32,075 nt of DNA from Vicinamibacterales bacterium. GTDB lineage: Bacteria > Acidobacteriota > Vicinamibacteria > Vicinamibacterales > UBA823. Below are positions 15,300 to 22,960 of the stretch, one piece after another; within the stretch, counting starts at the first letter, position 1, and each line of letters opens with the position of its first letter. The position numbers and the translations under genes are program-made. The stretch is taken from positions 1-32,075 of the forward strand of contig DASCOS010000026.1 in assembly GCA_036012125.1 (NCBI GenBank), given 5' to 3'. The notes below the pieces were generated by a model. It worked only from the letters and a program-made list of their open reading frames with translations, made no database searches and was not told the origin of the DNA.

Positions 15300-16007
15300 T
15301 TGATCATCATTGCGGAGATTGGTATTAACCACAACGGCAGCGTTCATCTTGCGCACGAGTTAATCAGGCAAGCCAAGGCTGGGGGCGCTGACATCGCCAA
15401 GTTTCAATTTTATGATCCATACAAAGTGTTTGGGCCAGACGGCACTTATCCAGACCCCGAAGCGCTCAGCCAAGCTCTAACTGTGCAGTTCGGTTTTGAC
15501 CAGGCGGCGCAACTTAAGACTTGGTGCGAGCAGGAGGGCATTGAGTTCATGGCTTCAGTGTTCGACCTCGAGCGATTCAAGTGGATGGAATCCCTCGGCG
15601 TTAGCCGGCACAAGGTTGCGAGCCGTGTCGTGCAAGATCGGAAGCTGTGTGAACACATTCTAGCAACCGGACTCGAGACGTTTATCTCGCTCGGGTTCTG
15701 GGATGGTCAAGGCGTACCCTATCAGCGCTCCAACGCACGATATCTGTACTGTGTTCCTAAATACCCGTGTCCCTACGAAGATATTTGCCTGCCACAAGGG
15801 TTCGCTGACTCAATCTATGAAGGATTTAGTGATCACACGATCGGTATTGAGGCAGCGCTGGTTGCGGTGGGGCGTGGTGCACGCATTATTGAAAAGCACT
15901 TTACACTTAACAAGGGACTTTCGGGACCAGACCATATCTGCAGTGCGACGCCAGATGAGTTAGGAGAACTCGTATGCCTGGCGCGTCTTATGGAGAAATT
16001 TGACTGA
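15300..16007 (+). CDS. minimal NeuB-like nonulosonate synthase (no SAF domain)
   Basis: A 235-residue protein matching the TIM-barrel half of sialic/pseudaminic/legionaminic acid synthases. IAEIGINHNG is at residues 4-13, IAKFQFYDP at 32-40, SDHTIG at 177-182, IIEKHFTL at 196-203 and GPDH at 209-212. These are the substrate- and metal-site segments of the family. Usual members run about 335-350 residues with a C-terminal antifreeze-like SAF domain that, in the dimer, completes the partner's active site; it is absent here, and the stop overlaps the next gene. The start is TTG, supported by a strong AAAAGGAG seven bases upstream. It could condense phosphoenolpyruvate with a 6-deoxy sugar or act on a different aldose. 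A full-length homologue lies at 28240-29286. Confidence 0.82.
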   Translation: MIIIAEIGINHNGSVHLAHELIRQAKAGGADIAKFQFYDPYKVFGPDGTYPDPEALSQALTVQFGFDQAAQLKTWCEQEGIEFMASVFDLERFKWMESLGVSRHKVASRVVQDRKLCEHILATGLETFISLGFWDGQGVPYQRSNARYLYCVPKYPCPYEDICLPQGFADSIYEGFSDHTIGIEAALVAVGRGARIIEKHFTLNKGLSGPDHICSATPDELGELVCLARLMEKFD

Positions 16008-16615
16008 TGAAGTCACCAGACATCTCGATTGTAATCACCAACCACAACTACGGAAAGTATATTCGCCGCTGTCTACGCTCCTTAATCAATCAAGATTTAG
16101 AGCGCAATCGCTACGAGATCATTATCGTTGATGACCACAGTACTGACGATTCCCTCGAAGCGGTAAGAACCTTCCAGGGGGCCGGCGACGTGAAGGTCAT
16201 TGTTAATAAACGCAACCTAGGTGTTGGTGCCAGTTCGCGAATTGGGGTGGATAACTCCCGTGGAAAGTATTTCGTTCGGGTGGATGCGGACGATTATGTT
16301 CAGCCACCGTTTCTCTCGATGCTCTACAACTTTTTAAAGTTCTGCCCGCAATACTCTGGTGTTTCATGTGACTATTTCGTGACCGATGCCGACGAACGCA
16401 TTTTGTCAGTTGAATCGTTTAGCGAAAAAGGTCTCGCGTGTGGACTGATGCTGCGGACCTCGTATCTCGAGCGCATTGGTTCGTATAACAAGAAGAAGAA
16501 AGTGTTCGAGGACGTCGACTTATTTGAACGGATCGATTCAATGAAACTCTTTCATTTGCCGGTGCCGCTCTATAACTATGTGAAGCACGACAACTCACTG
16601 ACTCACCGTGCCTGA
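16007..16615 (+). CDS. short GT2-family glycosyltransferase
   Basis: A 202-residue inverting glycosyltransferase with a GT-A fold. Motifs are ISIVITNHNYGKYI (6-19), IIIVDDHSTDDS (38-49), NKRNLGVG (67-74) and the metal-binding DADD at 93-96 (RVDADDYVQP). The EDVDLFERI segment near residue 170 fits the usual catalytic-base region. It is shorter than typical GT2 enzymes of 250-300 residues and lacks any membrane anchor, but both essential regions are present. It overlaps the synthase by one base (TGATG) and the ABC exporter by 8 bases, so the three are translationally coupled. A pairing in which this enzyme transfers the sugar made by the upstream synthase is attractive but unproven. Confidence 0.9.
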   Translation: MKSPDISIVITNHNYGKYIRRCLRSLINQDLERNRYEIIIVDDHSTDDSLEAVRTFQGAGDVKVIVNKRNLGVGASSRIGVDNSRGKYFVRVDADDYVQPPFLSMLYNFLKFCPQYSGVSCDYFVTDADERILSVESFSEKGLACGLMLRTSYLERIGSYNKKKKVFEDVDLFERIDSMKLFHLPVPLYNYVKHDNSLTHRA

Positions 16616-18485
16616 CGTTTCTTCACGTGGACCGACGGCTACGCCACCTGCGTTCATGTGGCTGATCTTTCGGTATGCACGACGCCATGCTGGCATCGTC
16701 GGACTCGTTGCCGGCGTGACGCTGGTTGGCAATCTTTTCGCTGTCTTGCAGCCGGCGATTCTGGCCGCACTGCTTACAAGCCTCTCGTTAACGCCCCCTC
16801 AGGCCATCCCGGCCTCCGGGTCCTGGCTCGACCTCAACTCACTCGGCGTGCGCGTTACGGGCTTATTTCTTGGAACTGGTGCGACCGGAAACAACGTAGC
16901 GGTCTTTTTCGGGCTGCTCTTCCTACTGCAATCAACGTTGGTGGCGGGCGCTACCTACCTGGCGGACTATGGGGCTGCTTGGCTACGGACTCGCTATGCG
17001 AAGCTCATTCAACACGACTTGCTTAAGCATCTGCTGCACCAGGATATGGCTTTCTTCTCCCGGGAGCGGACAGGTGAACTCATCTCACGAGTCTCGACAG
17101 ATGCGACGAATACGGCGGCCGCTCTAGGACCGCTCGTTCGGAGCCTGATTCATCACAATGTCCAGATCGTAATCTACTCGGCGTACTTGTTCAGCACTAG
17201 TGTTTGGCTAACATTTGGCTCACTGGGGTTGTTACTGCTTCAGTTCGGTCTCACACAGGTGCTCAAGAAACCGATCCGCCGTCGCACCAGGGAGCAAACT
17301 GATAGCAGTGCCGAGTTAGTTGGAGCCGTGCAGGAGGCTCTGACGAGCGTACGCGTTACCAAATCCTTTGGTGCAGAGTCGTTCGAGTTGAACAAGCTCG
17401 ATGCAACAATCGATCGCGTATCCTCGGCGGTCCTGCACGAGAGTCGTATCAAGAAGGCCGAGGGGCCCACTCGGTCGGTTCTGGATGCATTCGCCGTACT
17501 GGGGATCTTTCTCATTGCCGTTCTTGAAGTCCGTGCGGGTGAGCTAACGCTTGAGGGTCTACTGCTGTTCACTTATGTCGGGAAGCTATTGATCGGTCCG
17601 ATTAACCATTCGGCAACGAGCTTTCTGTGGGTGGAAGCGACAAAGGCGGCTTATGGTCGCGTCAGCGAATTACTCACCGAAAGGCCAACAATTATCGATG
17701 GGGACGTGCCAAAGACCTCGTTTGATAAGGCGATCCAAGTGCAGGGAGTTTCCTTTTCGTACGGTCGTCGCCGCGCCATTGAGAATGTGACGTTGGAGGT
17801 GCGCAAGGGTGACTTTGTCGCGCTCGTCGGCCCCAGTGGGGCGGGGAAGTCCACGCTTGCGGACCTGGTACTTCGATTATACGACCCAGAGGCTGGCACT
17901 ATTCTCATGGATGGGGTCGATGTTCGAACCTACCATCAGCGAGAGTATCGACAGCTGTTCGGAGTCGTCTCGCAGGAGAATTTACTCTTTCATGACACCG
18001 TGCGGAACAATATCCGTTTTGGCCGTCCGTCACTCACAGACGCCGATTTGGAGCGGGCCGCTCGCATTGCAAATGCTCATGATTTCATCATGGCATTGCC
18101 ACAGGGGTACGACACGCTGATTGGAGATCGGGGTACGCGTCTCTCGGGAGGAGAGCGGCAACGGGTGGCGATCGCGCGCGCGGTAGTGCATCGTCCCAAG
18201 ATCCTGATATTGGATGAAGCGACCAGTGCGCTCGACAGTACATCAGAGCGACTCGTACAAGACGCGATCAATCGTGTTGTTTCTGAGGCAACTGCGATCG
18301 TCATTGCGCATCGGTTATCCACGGTAATGCACGCTGACCGTATTGTCGTGCTCGACCGCGGCCGGATCGAAGCCATCGGGTCACACTCAGACTTACTCGA
18401 CGTCAGTCCAACTTACCGTCATTTCTGCAGTCTCCAACTCAGTGCGTTAGACATTCCTCTAACACCGAAAGAGGATGGTGCGTGA
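16608..18485 (+). CDS. MsbA/PglK-type ABC exporter (fused permease and ATPase)
   Basis: A 625-residue half-transporter. Membrane segments occupy about residues 25-340, with an unusually long stretch between the first two segments (about 62-98). The ATPase follows: Walker A GPSGAGKST at 408-416, Q-loop in VVSQENLLF, signature LSGGERQRVAIARA at 512-525, Walker B ILILDEATSALD ending near 543, and the H-loop His568 in IAHRLST. All ATPase residues are intact. It should work as a homodimer in the inner membrane and flip a lipid-linked glycan or lipid to the outer face. The gene starts with GTG, overlapping the GT2 gene by 8 bases. No Wzx-type flippase is seen in the window, so this is the best candidate for glycan export. 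Confidence 0.93.
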   Translation: MPDVSSRGPTATPPAFMWLIFRYARRHAGIVGLVAGVTLVGNLFAVLQPAILAALLTSLSLTPPQAIPASGSWLDLNSLGVRVTGLFLGTGATGNNVAVFFGLLFLLQSTLVAGATYLADYGAAWLRTRYAKLIQHDLLKHLLHQDMAFFSRERTGELISRVSTDATNTAAALGPLVRSLIHHNVQIVIYSAYLFSTSVWLTFGSLGLLLLQFGLTQVLKKPIRRRTREQTDSSAELVGAVQEALTSVRVTKSFGAESFELNKLDATIDRVSSAVLHESRIKKAEGPTRSVLDAFAVLGIFLIAVLEVRAGELTLEGLLLFTYVGKLLIGPINHSATSFLWVEATKAAYGRVSELLTERPTIIDGDVPKTSFDKAIQVQGVSFSYGRRRAIENVTLEVRKGDFVALVGPSGAGKSTLADLVLRLYDPEAGTILMDGVDVRTYHQREYRQLFGVVSQENLLFHDTVRNNIRFGRPSLTDADLERAARIANAHDFIMALPQGYDTLIGDRGTRLSGGERQRVAIARAVVHRPKILILDEATSALDSTSERLVQDAINRVVSEATAIVIAHRLSTVMHADRIVVLDRGRIEAIGSHSDLLDVSPTYRHFCSLQLSALDIPLTPKEDGA

Positions 18486-18649
18486 GAGGCTTAAGTTTCG
18501 GGTATCGCGTCTTTACTCGGAACACCGGTGTCTGTGTAACCTCCTGCGGGGTGGAAGTCTGCATACAGGTCGCCGTCATTGTATGAATGAGTGGTTCTAT
18601 CACGGACTGGTTAGGGGATCGGCACACGCCGAAGATTGGTTAATCACGC
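18486..18649. other. intergenic gap with a 10-base palindrome
   Basis: This 164-base gap lies between the ABC exporter and the SDR gene. It contains the perfect palindrome ACACCGGTGT at 18522-18531 and otherwise nothing I can assign. A 60-codon open frame across the gap has no family features. It may carry a promoter for the following sugar-nucleotide genes, but no boxes are convincing. Confidence 0.3.
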
Positions 18650-19588
18650 ATGAGTAAGCGAGTTTTGGTAACGGGTGGAGCTGGTTATCTTGGATCTGTT
18701 CTCTGTGAACGGCTCCTTCAGACCGGATATCAGGTCACAGTGGTTGACAACCTGCTTTACTCCCAACACGCCCTCTTTCATCTCTGCTCGCACCGGGGAT
18801 TCGACTTTCATCACGGTGATGCCAGGGATGAGAAGCAGATGAATCCCTTAATTGCTGAAGCCGACGTATTGATTCCGCTGGCCGCAATTGTCGGTGCGCC
18901 TGCGTGCGACCGGGATCCAGCGTTGGCCACGTCGGTGAACCTAGAAGCCGTGCAAATGATGAATCGCCTGCGCAATAGACACCAGCTGATGATTTACCCA
19001 ACCACCAACAGTGGGTATGGTGCCAAGTCGGGGAAGGTGCATTGCACCGAGGACACGCTGTTAGAGCCGATCTCGTTCTACGGAAAGATGAAAGCGCAGG
19101 CGGAAACAGAACTCCTACAGTGCAAGAACGTCATTACTCTCCGTTTAGCTACGGTGTTCGGAATGTCCCCGAGAATGCGGCTGGACTTGCTCGTGAATCA
19201 TTTTGTGTATGCTGCGGTTAGTGAAGGGTATCTCGTTCTGTTTGAAAAAGACTTTAAGCGTAATTACATTCACATTCTTGATGTGGCCGACTGCTTTATG
19301 CACTGTATTGAAAATGCGGATGCCATGGTGGGTCGCTGCTATAACGTCGGACTTGACGCAGCCAATCTTTCTAAGGAAGAACTTGCTCTGAAGATAAAAG
19401 AATACGTTCCGGGGTTCTATCTGCACGCTGCTCCTGTGGGCGAGGACCCCGACAAACGAAACTACATTGTATCTAACCAGCGTTTGCGCGAGGCCGGCTT
19501 TGAGGCGCATCGCACGCTCGACCAAGGTATCCAAGAGTTGATCAAAGGTTATCGGATGCTTGCGCGGACCCCTTTGAAAAATTCGTGA
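18650..19588 (+). CDS. NAD-dependent sugar epimerase/dehydratase (extended SDR)
   Basis: A 312-residue extended short-chain dehydrogenase. VLVTGGAGYLGS (5-16) is the NAD-binding glycine motif, LAAIVGAP the substrate-side loop, and SFYGKMK at 142-148 contains the catalytic Tyr144 and Lys148. Family members epimerise or dehydrate nucleotide-linked sugars in the cytoplasm. NYIHILDVADCF is the conserved RxxxHxxD-type segment, with Asn in the Arg position. It precedes a GHMP sugar kinase by 12 bases and a GMD-like SDR. Together these form a set for a modified hexose or heptose. The exact reaction, such as 4-epimerisation or a late 4-keto reduction, cannot be decided from sequence. Confidence 0.9.
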   Translation: MSKRVLVTGGAGYLGSVLCERLLQTGYQVTVVDNLLYSQHALFHLCSHRGFDFHHGDARDEKQMNPLIAEADVLIPLAAIVGAPACDRDPALATSVNLEAVQMMNRLRNRHQLMIYPTTNSGYGAKSGKVHCTEDTLLEPISFYGKMKAQAETELLQCKNVITLRLATVFGMSPRMRLDLLVNHFVYAAVSEGYLVLFEKDFKRNYIHILDVADCFMHCIENADAMVGRCYNVGLDAANLSKEELALKIKEYVPGFYLHAAPVGEDPDKRNYIVSNQRLREAGFEAHRTLDQGIQELIKGYRMLARTPLKNS

Positions 19589-19600
19589 GACTTCCTGACC

Positions 19601-20674
19601 ATGATCGTTAGTCGCACACCCTACCGCATCTCATTTTTTGGAGGCGGGACAGACTACCCGACTTGGGTAAGTCAACATGGTGGGGCGGTGTTGGCAACAA
19701 CCATTGACAAGTATTGCTATCTTACTTGCCGTTGCCTCCCTCCGTTCTTTGACCATAGGTATCGCGTAGCTTATTCGCAGATCGAGACGTGTCAGACCGT
19801 CGATCAGATCACGCATCCGGCCGCCCGTGCAGTGATTCGATATCTACAATGTGACCACGGTCTTGAAATTCATCACGATGGTGATTTACCCGCTCGTAGT
19901 GGCGTGGGTTCGAGCTCTGCCTTTACCGTAGGGTTGTTGCACGCGCTGCATGCCCTGGCGGGTCGTACACCAAGCAAGCTGCAGTTATTTTCTGAAAGTA
20001 GTCACATCGAGCAAGACGTTCTGAAAGAGACCGTTGGATTTCAGGATCAAGCTCTCGCGGCGTACGGAGGATTGAATCACTTAGTGTTCCACCAGGATGG
20101 CAAGCTATCAATCCGGGGTCTAACACTGTCGAGTGAACGAATCAATGAACTGCATGCGCACCTGATGCTGTTCTATACAGGTATCGTCCGAACGGCATCC
20201 GATGTGGCAAGAAGTTACGTTGGCGATATTCTTGCTAAAGAACGCGAGTTGACGCGTATGGGTGATTTTGTCACTGAGGGGCTCTCGGTTCTGGAGGGTG
20301 GCGGTGATATTGGCGATCTCGGTGGCTTACTGCACGAGGCTTGGTGTGTGAAACGTAGCCTCAGTGGCGCTGTCAGTAATTCCGAACTGGATGAGATATA
20401 CAACCGAGCGCAAGGGGCCGGAGCCTTGGGCGGAAAAGTGATCGGTGCGGGTGGAGGTGGATTTATGTTGTTGTTTGTTCCACCGGAACACCAGAACGAC
20501 GTTAGAAAACGACTTGACGGGTTGCTGCAAGTACCGTTTCGGTTCGAATCCAAGGGGAGTGAGATTATCTTTCGTGCTCCAGATGAAGATTACTCGGCCA
20601 CGGACTCTTCCCGGAAGAAGCATGTCACTGTCTCGCCAGGGGAATGCGCCACTAACAAGGCGGTGGAGCAGTGA
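19601..20674 (+). CDS. GHMP-family sugar kinase (HddA-like)
   Basis: A 357-residue GHMP kinase. The N-terminal RTPYRISFFGGGTDYP (5-20) and the phosphate-binding loop PARSGVGSSSAF (97-108) are characteristic, followed by ETVGFQDQALAAYGG (143-157) and the C-terminal GAGGGGFML (282-290). These match D-glycero-D-manno-heptose-7-phosphate kinase (HddA) and close relatives, which phosphorylate the anomeric carbon of heptose 7-phosphate. Fucokinase-like activity is an alternative. No GmhA, GmhB or HddC homologue is in the window, so the rest of a GDP-heptose pathway would have to be elsewhere. Its stop overlaps the GTG of the next gene by 4 bases, coupling it to a GDP-sugar dehydratase-like enzyme, consistent with a GDP-heptose or GDP-hexose route. 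Confidence 0.85.
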   Translation: MIVSRTPYRISFFGGGTDYPTWVSQHGGAVLATTIDKYCYLTCRCLPPFFDHRYRVAYSQIETCQTVDQITHPAARAVIRYLQCDHGLEIHHDGDLPARSGVGSSSAFTVGLLHALHALAGRTPSKLQLFSESSHIEQDVLKETVGFQDQALAAYGGLNHLVFHQDGKLSIRGLTLSSERINELHAHLMLFYTGIVRTASDVARSYVGDILAKERELTRMGDFVTEGLSVLEGGGDIGDLGGLLHEAWCVKRSLSGAVSNSELDEIYNRAQGAGALGGKVIGAGGGGFMLLFVPPEHQNDVRKRLDGLLQVPFRFESKGSEIIFRAPDEDYSATDSSRKKHVTVSPGECATNKAVEQ

Positions 20675-21693
20675 CTGCAGAGCGCAGGAGGTTTCAACGG
20701 GTATTGATTACTGGCATCGCTGGCTCCGGTGGAAGTTACCTAGCGGAGTACATCGTGGAGCATCACCCCGACGCCGAGGTGCATGGCATTTGTCGGTGGC
20801 ACAGTACCACTTCCACAGACAACCTGGCCGCCATCCGCGCGAGTATTCGCCTACACGAAGCAGACCTGATGGATTTCAGCTCAGTGGTTGCGGTCATGCG
20901 GTCTGTGCAGCCTGATGTGATTTTCCATTTGGCGGCCTATGCAAATGTCCAGGCCTCGTTTACCACTGCCAACGCGGTGTTGGCCAATAACATACTTGGC
21001 ACCAGCAATCTCTTTGAGGCTGTCCGTTTGGCGGATATTGATCCGATTATTCAACTGTGTAGCACCTCCGAAGTCTATGGGCAGGTCGACCCGAAGAATG
21101 TACCAATTACGGAAGAGTGCCCAATGCGACCGGCCAGCCCTTATGCGGTTTCAAAAGCGGCTCAAGATCTCCTCGGTCACTCATATTGGATGAGCTACAA
21201 ATTGAAAATCATTCGGACACGCATGTTTTCATACCTGAACCCGAGACGAATCGACCTATTCGCAACAAGCTTTGCGAAACAGATTGCGTGGATTGAGGCA
21301 GGTCTGATTCCCAACGATCTGCGTCATGGCAATTTAGACAGTGTGCGAACCTTGATTGATGTCCGCGACGCGATGCGGGCCTACTGGGAAACGGTTGAAA
21401 AGTGTGAGCCGGGCGAGGTCTACAACATTGGCGGTACAACGACCATGACGGTTGGTGACTTTTTAGGCAAGCTTATCGAGTTGGCGTCTGTTCCAGTCAA
21501 TACTAGATGTGACCCCGATTTGCTACGTCCGGTGGACGTCACACTACAGATTCCTAGTGTTGAAAAATTTAGTCAAGCGACAGACTGGAAGCCGACGGTC
21601 TCATTTGAGCAAAGCATGGCGGATCTTTTGGCCTATTGGAGACGTGAAGCTAAAGGCGCGGTGCATCCCGACGAGTCTGTAGGACCATTCTGA
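20671..21693 (+). CDS. GDP-mannose 4,6-dehydratase-like SDR
   Basis: A 340-residue extended SDR. The cofactor motif is TGIAGSGGSYLAEY (14-27, GxxGxxG at Gly15/18/21). STSEVYGQV (131-139) and SPYAVSK (156-162) supply the catalytic Thr/Glu region and Tyr158/Lys162. The LNPRR segment and SVRTLIDVRDAM match the GDP-mannose 4,6-dehydratase group rather than dTDP-glucose enzymes. The expected product is a GDP-4-keto-6-deoxy sugar. The GTG start lies inside the kinase stop (GTGA), and the stop overlaps the next gene (TGATG). That next gene is a ColD-type 3-dehydratase, which uses exactly this kind of product. The presence of a heptose-kinase-like gene leaves open GDP-manno-heptose as the substrate, as for the WcbK/DmhA enzymes. 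Confidence 0.87.
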   Translation: MTAERRRFQRVLITGIAGSGGSYLAEYIVEHHPDAEVHGICRWHSTTSTDNLAAIRASIRLHEADLMDFSSVVAVMRSVQPDVIFHLAAYANVQASFTTANAVLANNILGTSNLFEAVRLADIDPIIQLCSTSEVYGQVDPKNVPITEECPMRPASPYAVSKAAQDLLGHSYWMSYKLKIIRTRMFSYLNPRRIDLFATSFAKQIAWIEAGLIPNDLRHGNLDSVRTLIDVRDAMRAYWETVEKCEPGEVYNIGGTTTMTVGDFLGKLIELASVPVNTRCDPDLLRPVDVTLQIPSVEKFSQATDWKPTVSFEQSMADLLAYWRREAKGAVHPDESVGPF

Positions 21694-22865
21694 TGGCACT
21701 CAATTGGCCGTTGATGGAGAACAATATCAGTCGTTCTGATTTGGATGCAGTGATCAGATTTCTTAAGCAGGATGAACCGATTCTCACACATTCGAAGCAA
21801 GTGCGTGCCTTTGAACGGGAATGGTCCAAGTGGTTGGGCGTAAAGTACAGCGTTTTTGTTAATTCTGGATCATCGGCTAATCTTCTGACACTTACCGCTC
21901 TCCGTGAAACGCATGGTCTCGGTGAGATTATCGTGCCGCCACTAACGTGGGTGTCGGATATCGCCGCGGTTCTTCAATGCGGGTTTAAGCCAGTGTTTGC
22001 TGATATTCATCCTCGCACTCTTGGACTGCATGATGCCCAAGTGTTGTCCAAGGTTACAAAACGGACCAAGGCAGTCTTCCTGACGCATATACTCGGTTAC
22101 AACGCACTAACGCAGCGCTTACTCGACGAGCTCGCCAGTCGTGGAATTCCCCTAATCGAAGACGTGAGCGAATCACATGGTGCGACGTTCTGTGGGCGGA
22201 AGCTCGGCACGTACGGTCTCATGTCAAATTTCTCCTATTACTATGCCCATCATCTAAGCACGATCGAGGGCGGCATGATTTGTACGAATGACCGCAGCTT
22301 GTTCGACATCCTACAGATGCTACGTTCTCACGGGATGGTACGAGAATCTTCATCGGAAAAGGTAAAGCGTGCGTATCGTAGGAAACACCCTGATCTCAAC
22401 CCTGATTTTATCTTCGCTTTTCCAGCTTATAACGTGCGTCCGACAGAGATAGGTGCCATCTTGGGCCGAGCGCAACTCAGACGTCTTAATTCCAACAATC
22501 GGATTAGGGTAATAAATATGAATCTGTTTCTCGACAGTCTCGACCCCGCCATCTACCAGACGGAGTTCGAACGAGAGGGTAGCAGTAGCTATGCATTCAC
22601 TCTGGTGCTTAGAAAAGCAAATCGAACATTCTGCCAGAAGGTTATGTCGTTGTTGAGCCGGCATGGCGTGGAATTTCGACGAGGCACCTCGGGTGGTGGA
22701 AACCAGCTCCGACAACCCTATTTACAGAAATTGGTTGGACCGAATTTTGCGAAGAGATTTCCGATTTGCGAGCATGTACACTTTTTTGGCTTTTATCTTG
22801 GGAACTATCCCACGCTCAAACGGCGCAAGATCCGCACCCTGTGTGAAATGTTGAACGGTCTGTAG
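21693..22865 (+). CDS. ColD/RfbH-type PLP-dependent sugar 3-dehydratase
   Basis: A 390-residue protein of the DegT/DnrJ/EryC1 fold. The PLP-site landmarks VNSGSSANLLTLTAL (56-70) and IEDVSESHGATF (155-166) are present. At the Schiff-base position it reads YYAHHLSTIEGG, with His186 where PseC in the same window has Lys202 (AVKHLTTGEGG). Replacement of that Lys by His is the hallmark of ColD (GDP-4-keto-6-deoxymannose 3-dehydratase) and RfbH/E1 dehydratases, which remove the C3 hydroxyl instead of aminating. It directly follows a GMD-like gene, giving a two-step route to a GDP-4-keto-3,6-dideoxy sugar. The iron-sulfur cysteines of RfbH/E1 are not evident, so it is closer in mechanism to ColD (inference). 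No ColC homologue is obvious, though the SDR at 18650 could reduce the 4-keto group. Confidence 0.85.
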   Translation: MALNWPLMENNISRSDLDAVIRFLKQDEPILTHSKQVRAFEREWSKWLGVKYSVFVNSGSSANLLTLTALRETHGLGEIIVPPLTWVSDIAAVLQCGFKPVFADIHPRTLGLHDAQVLSKVTKRTKAVFLTHILGYNALTQRLLDELASRGIPLIEDVSESHGATFCGRKLGTYGLMSNFSYYYAHHLSTIEGGMICTNDRSLFDILQMLRSHGMVRESSSEKVKRAYRRKHPDLNPDFIFAFPAYNVRPTEIGAILGRAQLRRLNSNNRIRVINMNLFLDSLDPAIYQTEFEREGSSSYAFTLVLRKANRTFCQKVMSLLSRHGVEFRRGTSGGGNQLRQPYLQKLVGPNFAKRFPICEHVHFFGFYLGNYPTLKRRKIRTLCEMLNGL

Positions 22866-22936
22866 CGACGCGTGCACTGGTCGACCGCTTCAGCAGTCCT
22901 TTCTCGAGTGTCAGCCTGAAGGGAGCGAGATGTGCC

Positions 22937-22960
22937 AAGGAGGCTCGGAAGAGCCGGTTG
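22937..22960 (+). promoter_or_regulatory. Shine-Dalgarno followed by a GNRA-tetraloop hairpin
   Basis: AAGGAGG (22937-22943) runs into the perfect 5-base stem GGCTC-GGAA-GAGCC (22942-22955), placed just before the start codons TTG/ATG/GTG at 22958-22966. The loop GGAA fits the GNRA class. The stem would bury two bases of the strong Shine-Dalgarno, or else bring it closer to the start. A weaker GGAAGAG inside the hairpin is an alternative binding site. The hairpin is seen in the sequence; its role is inferred. Confidence 0.35.

Noticed and set aside
15300-16007. short NeuB-like gene considered a truncated pseudogene
   Set aside because: It has a strong ribosome-binding site, intact barrel motifs, and a stop that overlaps the next gene's start. 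No SAF-like residues are seen in other frames downstream.
18475-18657. 60-codon open frame across the ABC exporter/SDR gap
   Set aside because: It has no homology signal or convincing ribosome-binding site and overlaps both neighbouring genes.
21693-22865. DegT-family gene considered an ordinary sugar aminotransferase
   Set aside because: The Schiff-base lysine is replaced by His186 in an AHHLSTIEGG context, which marks the dehydratase branch.
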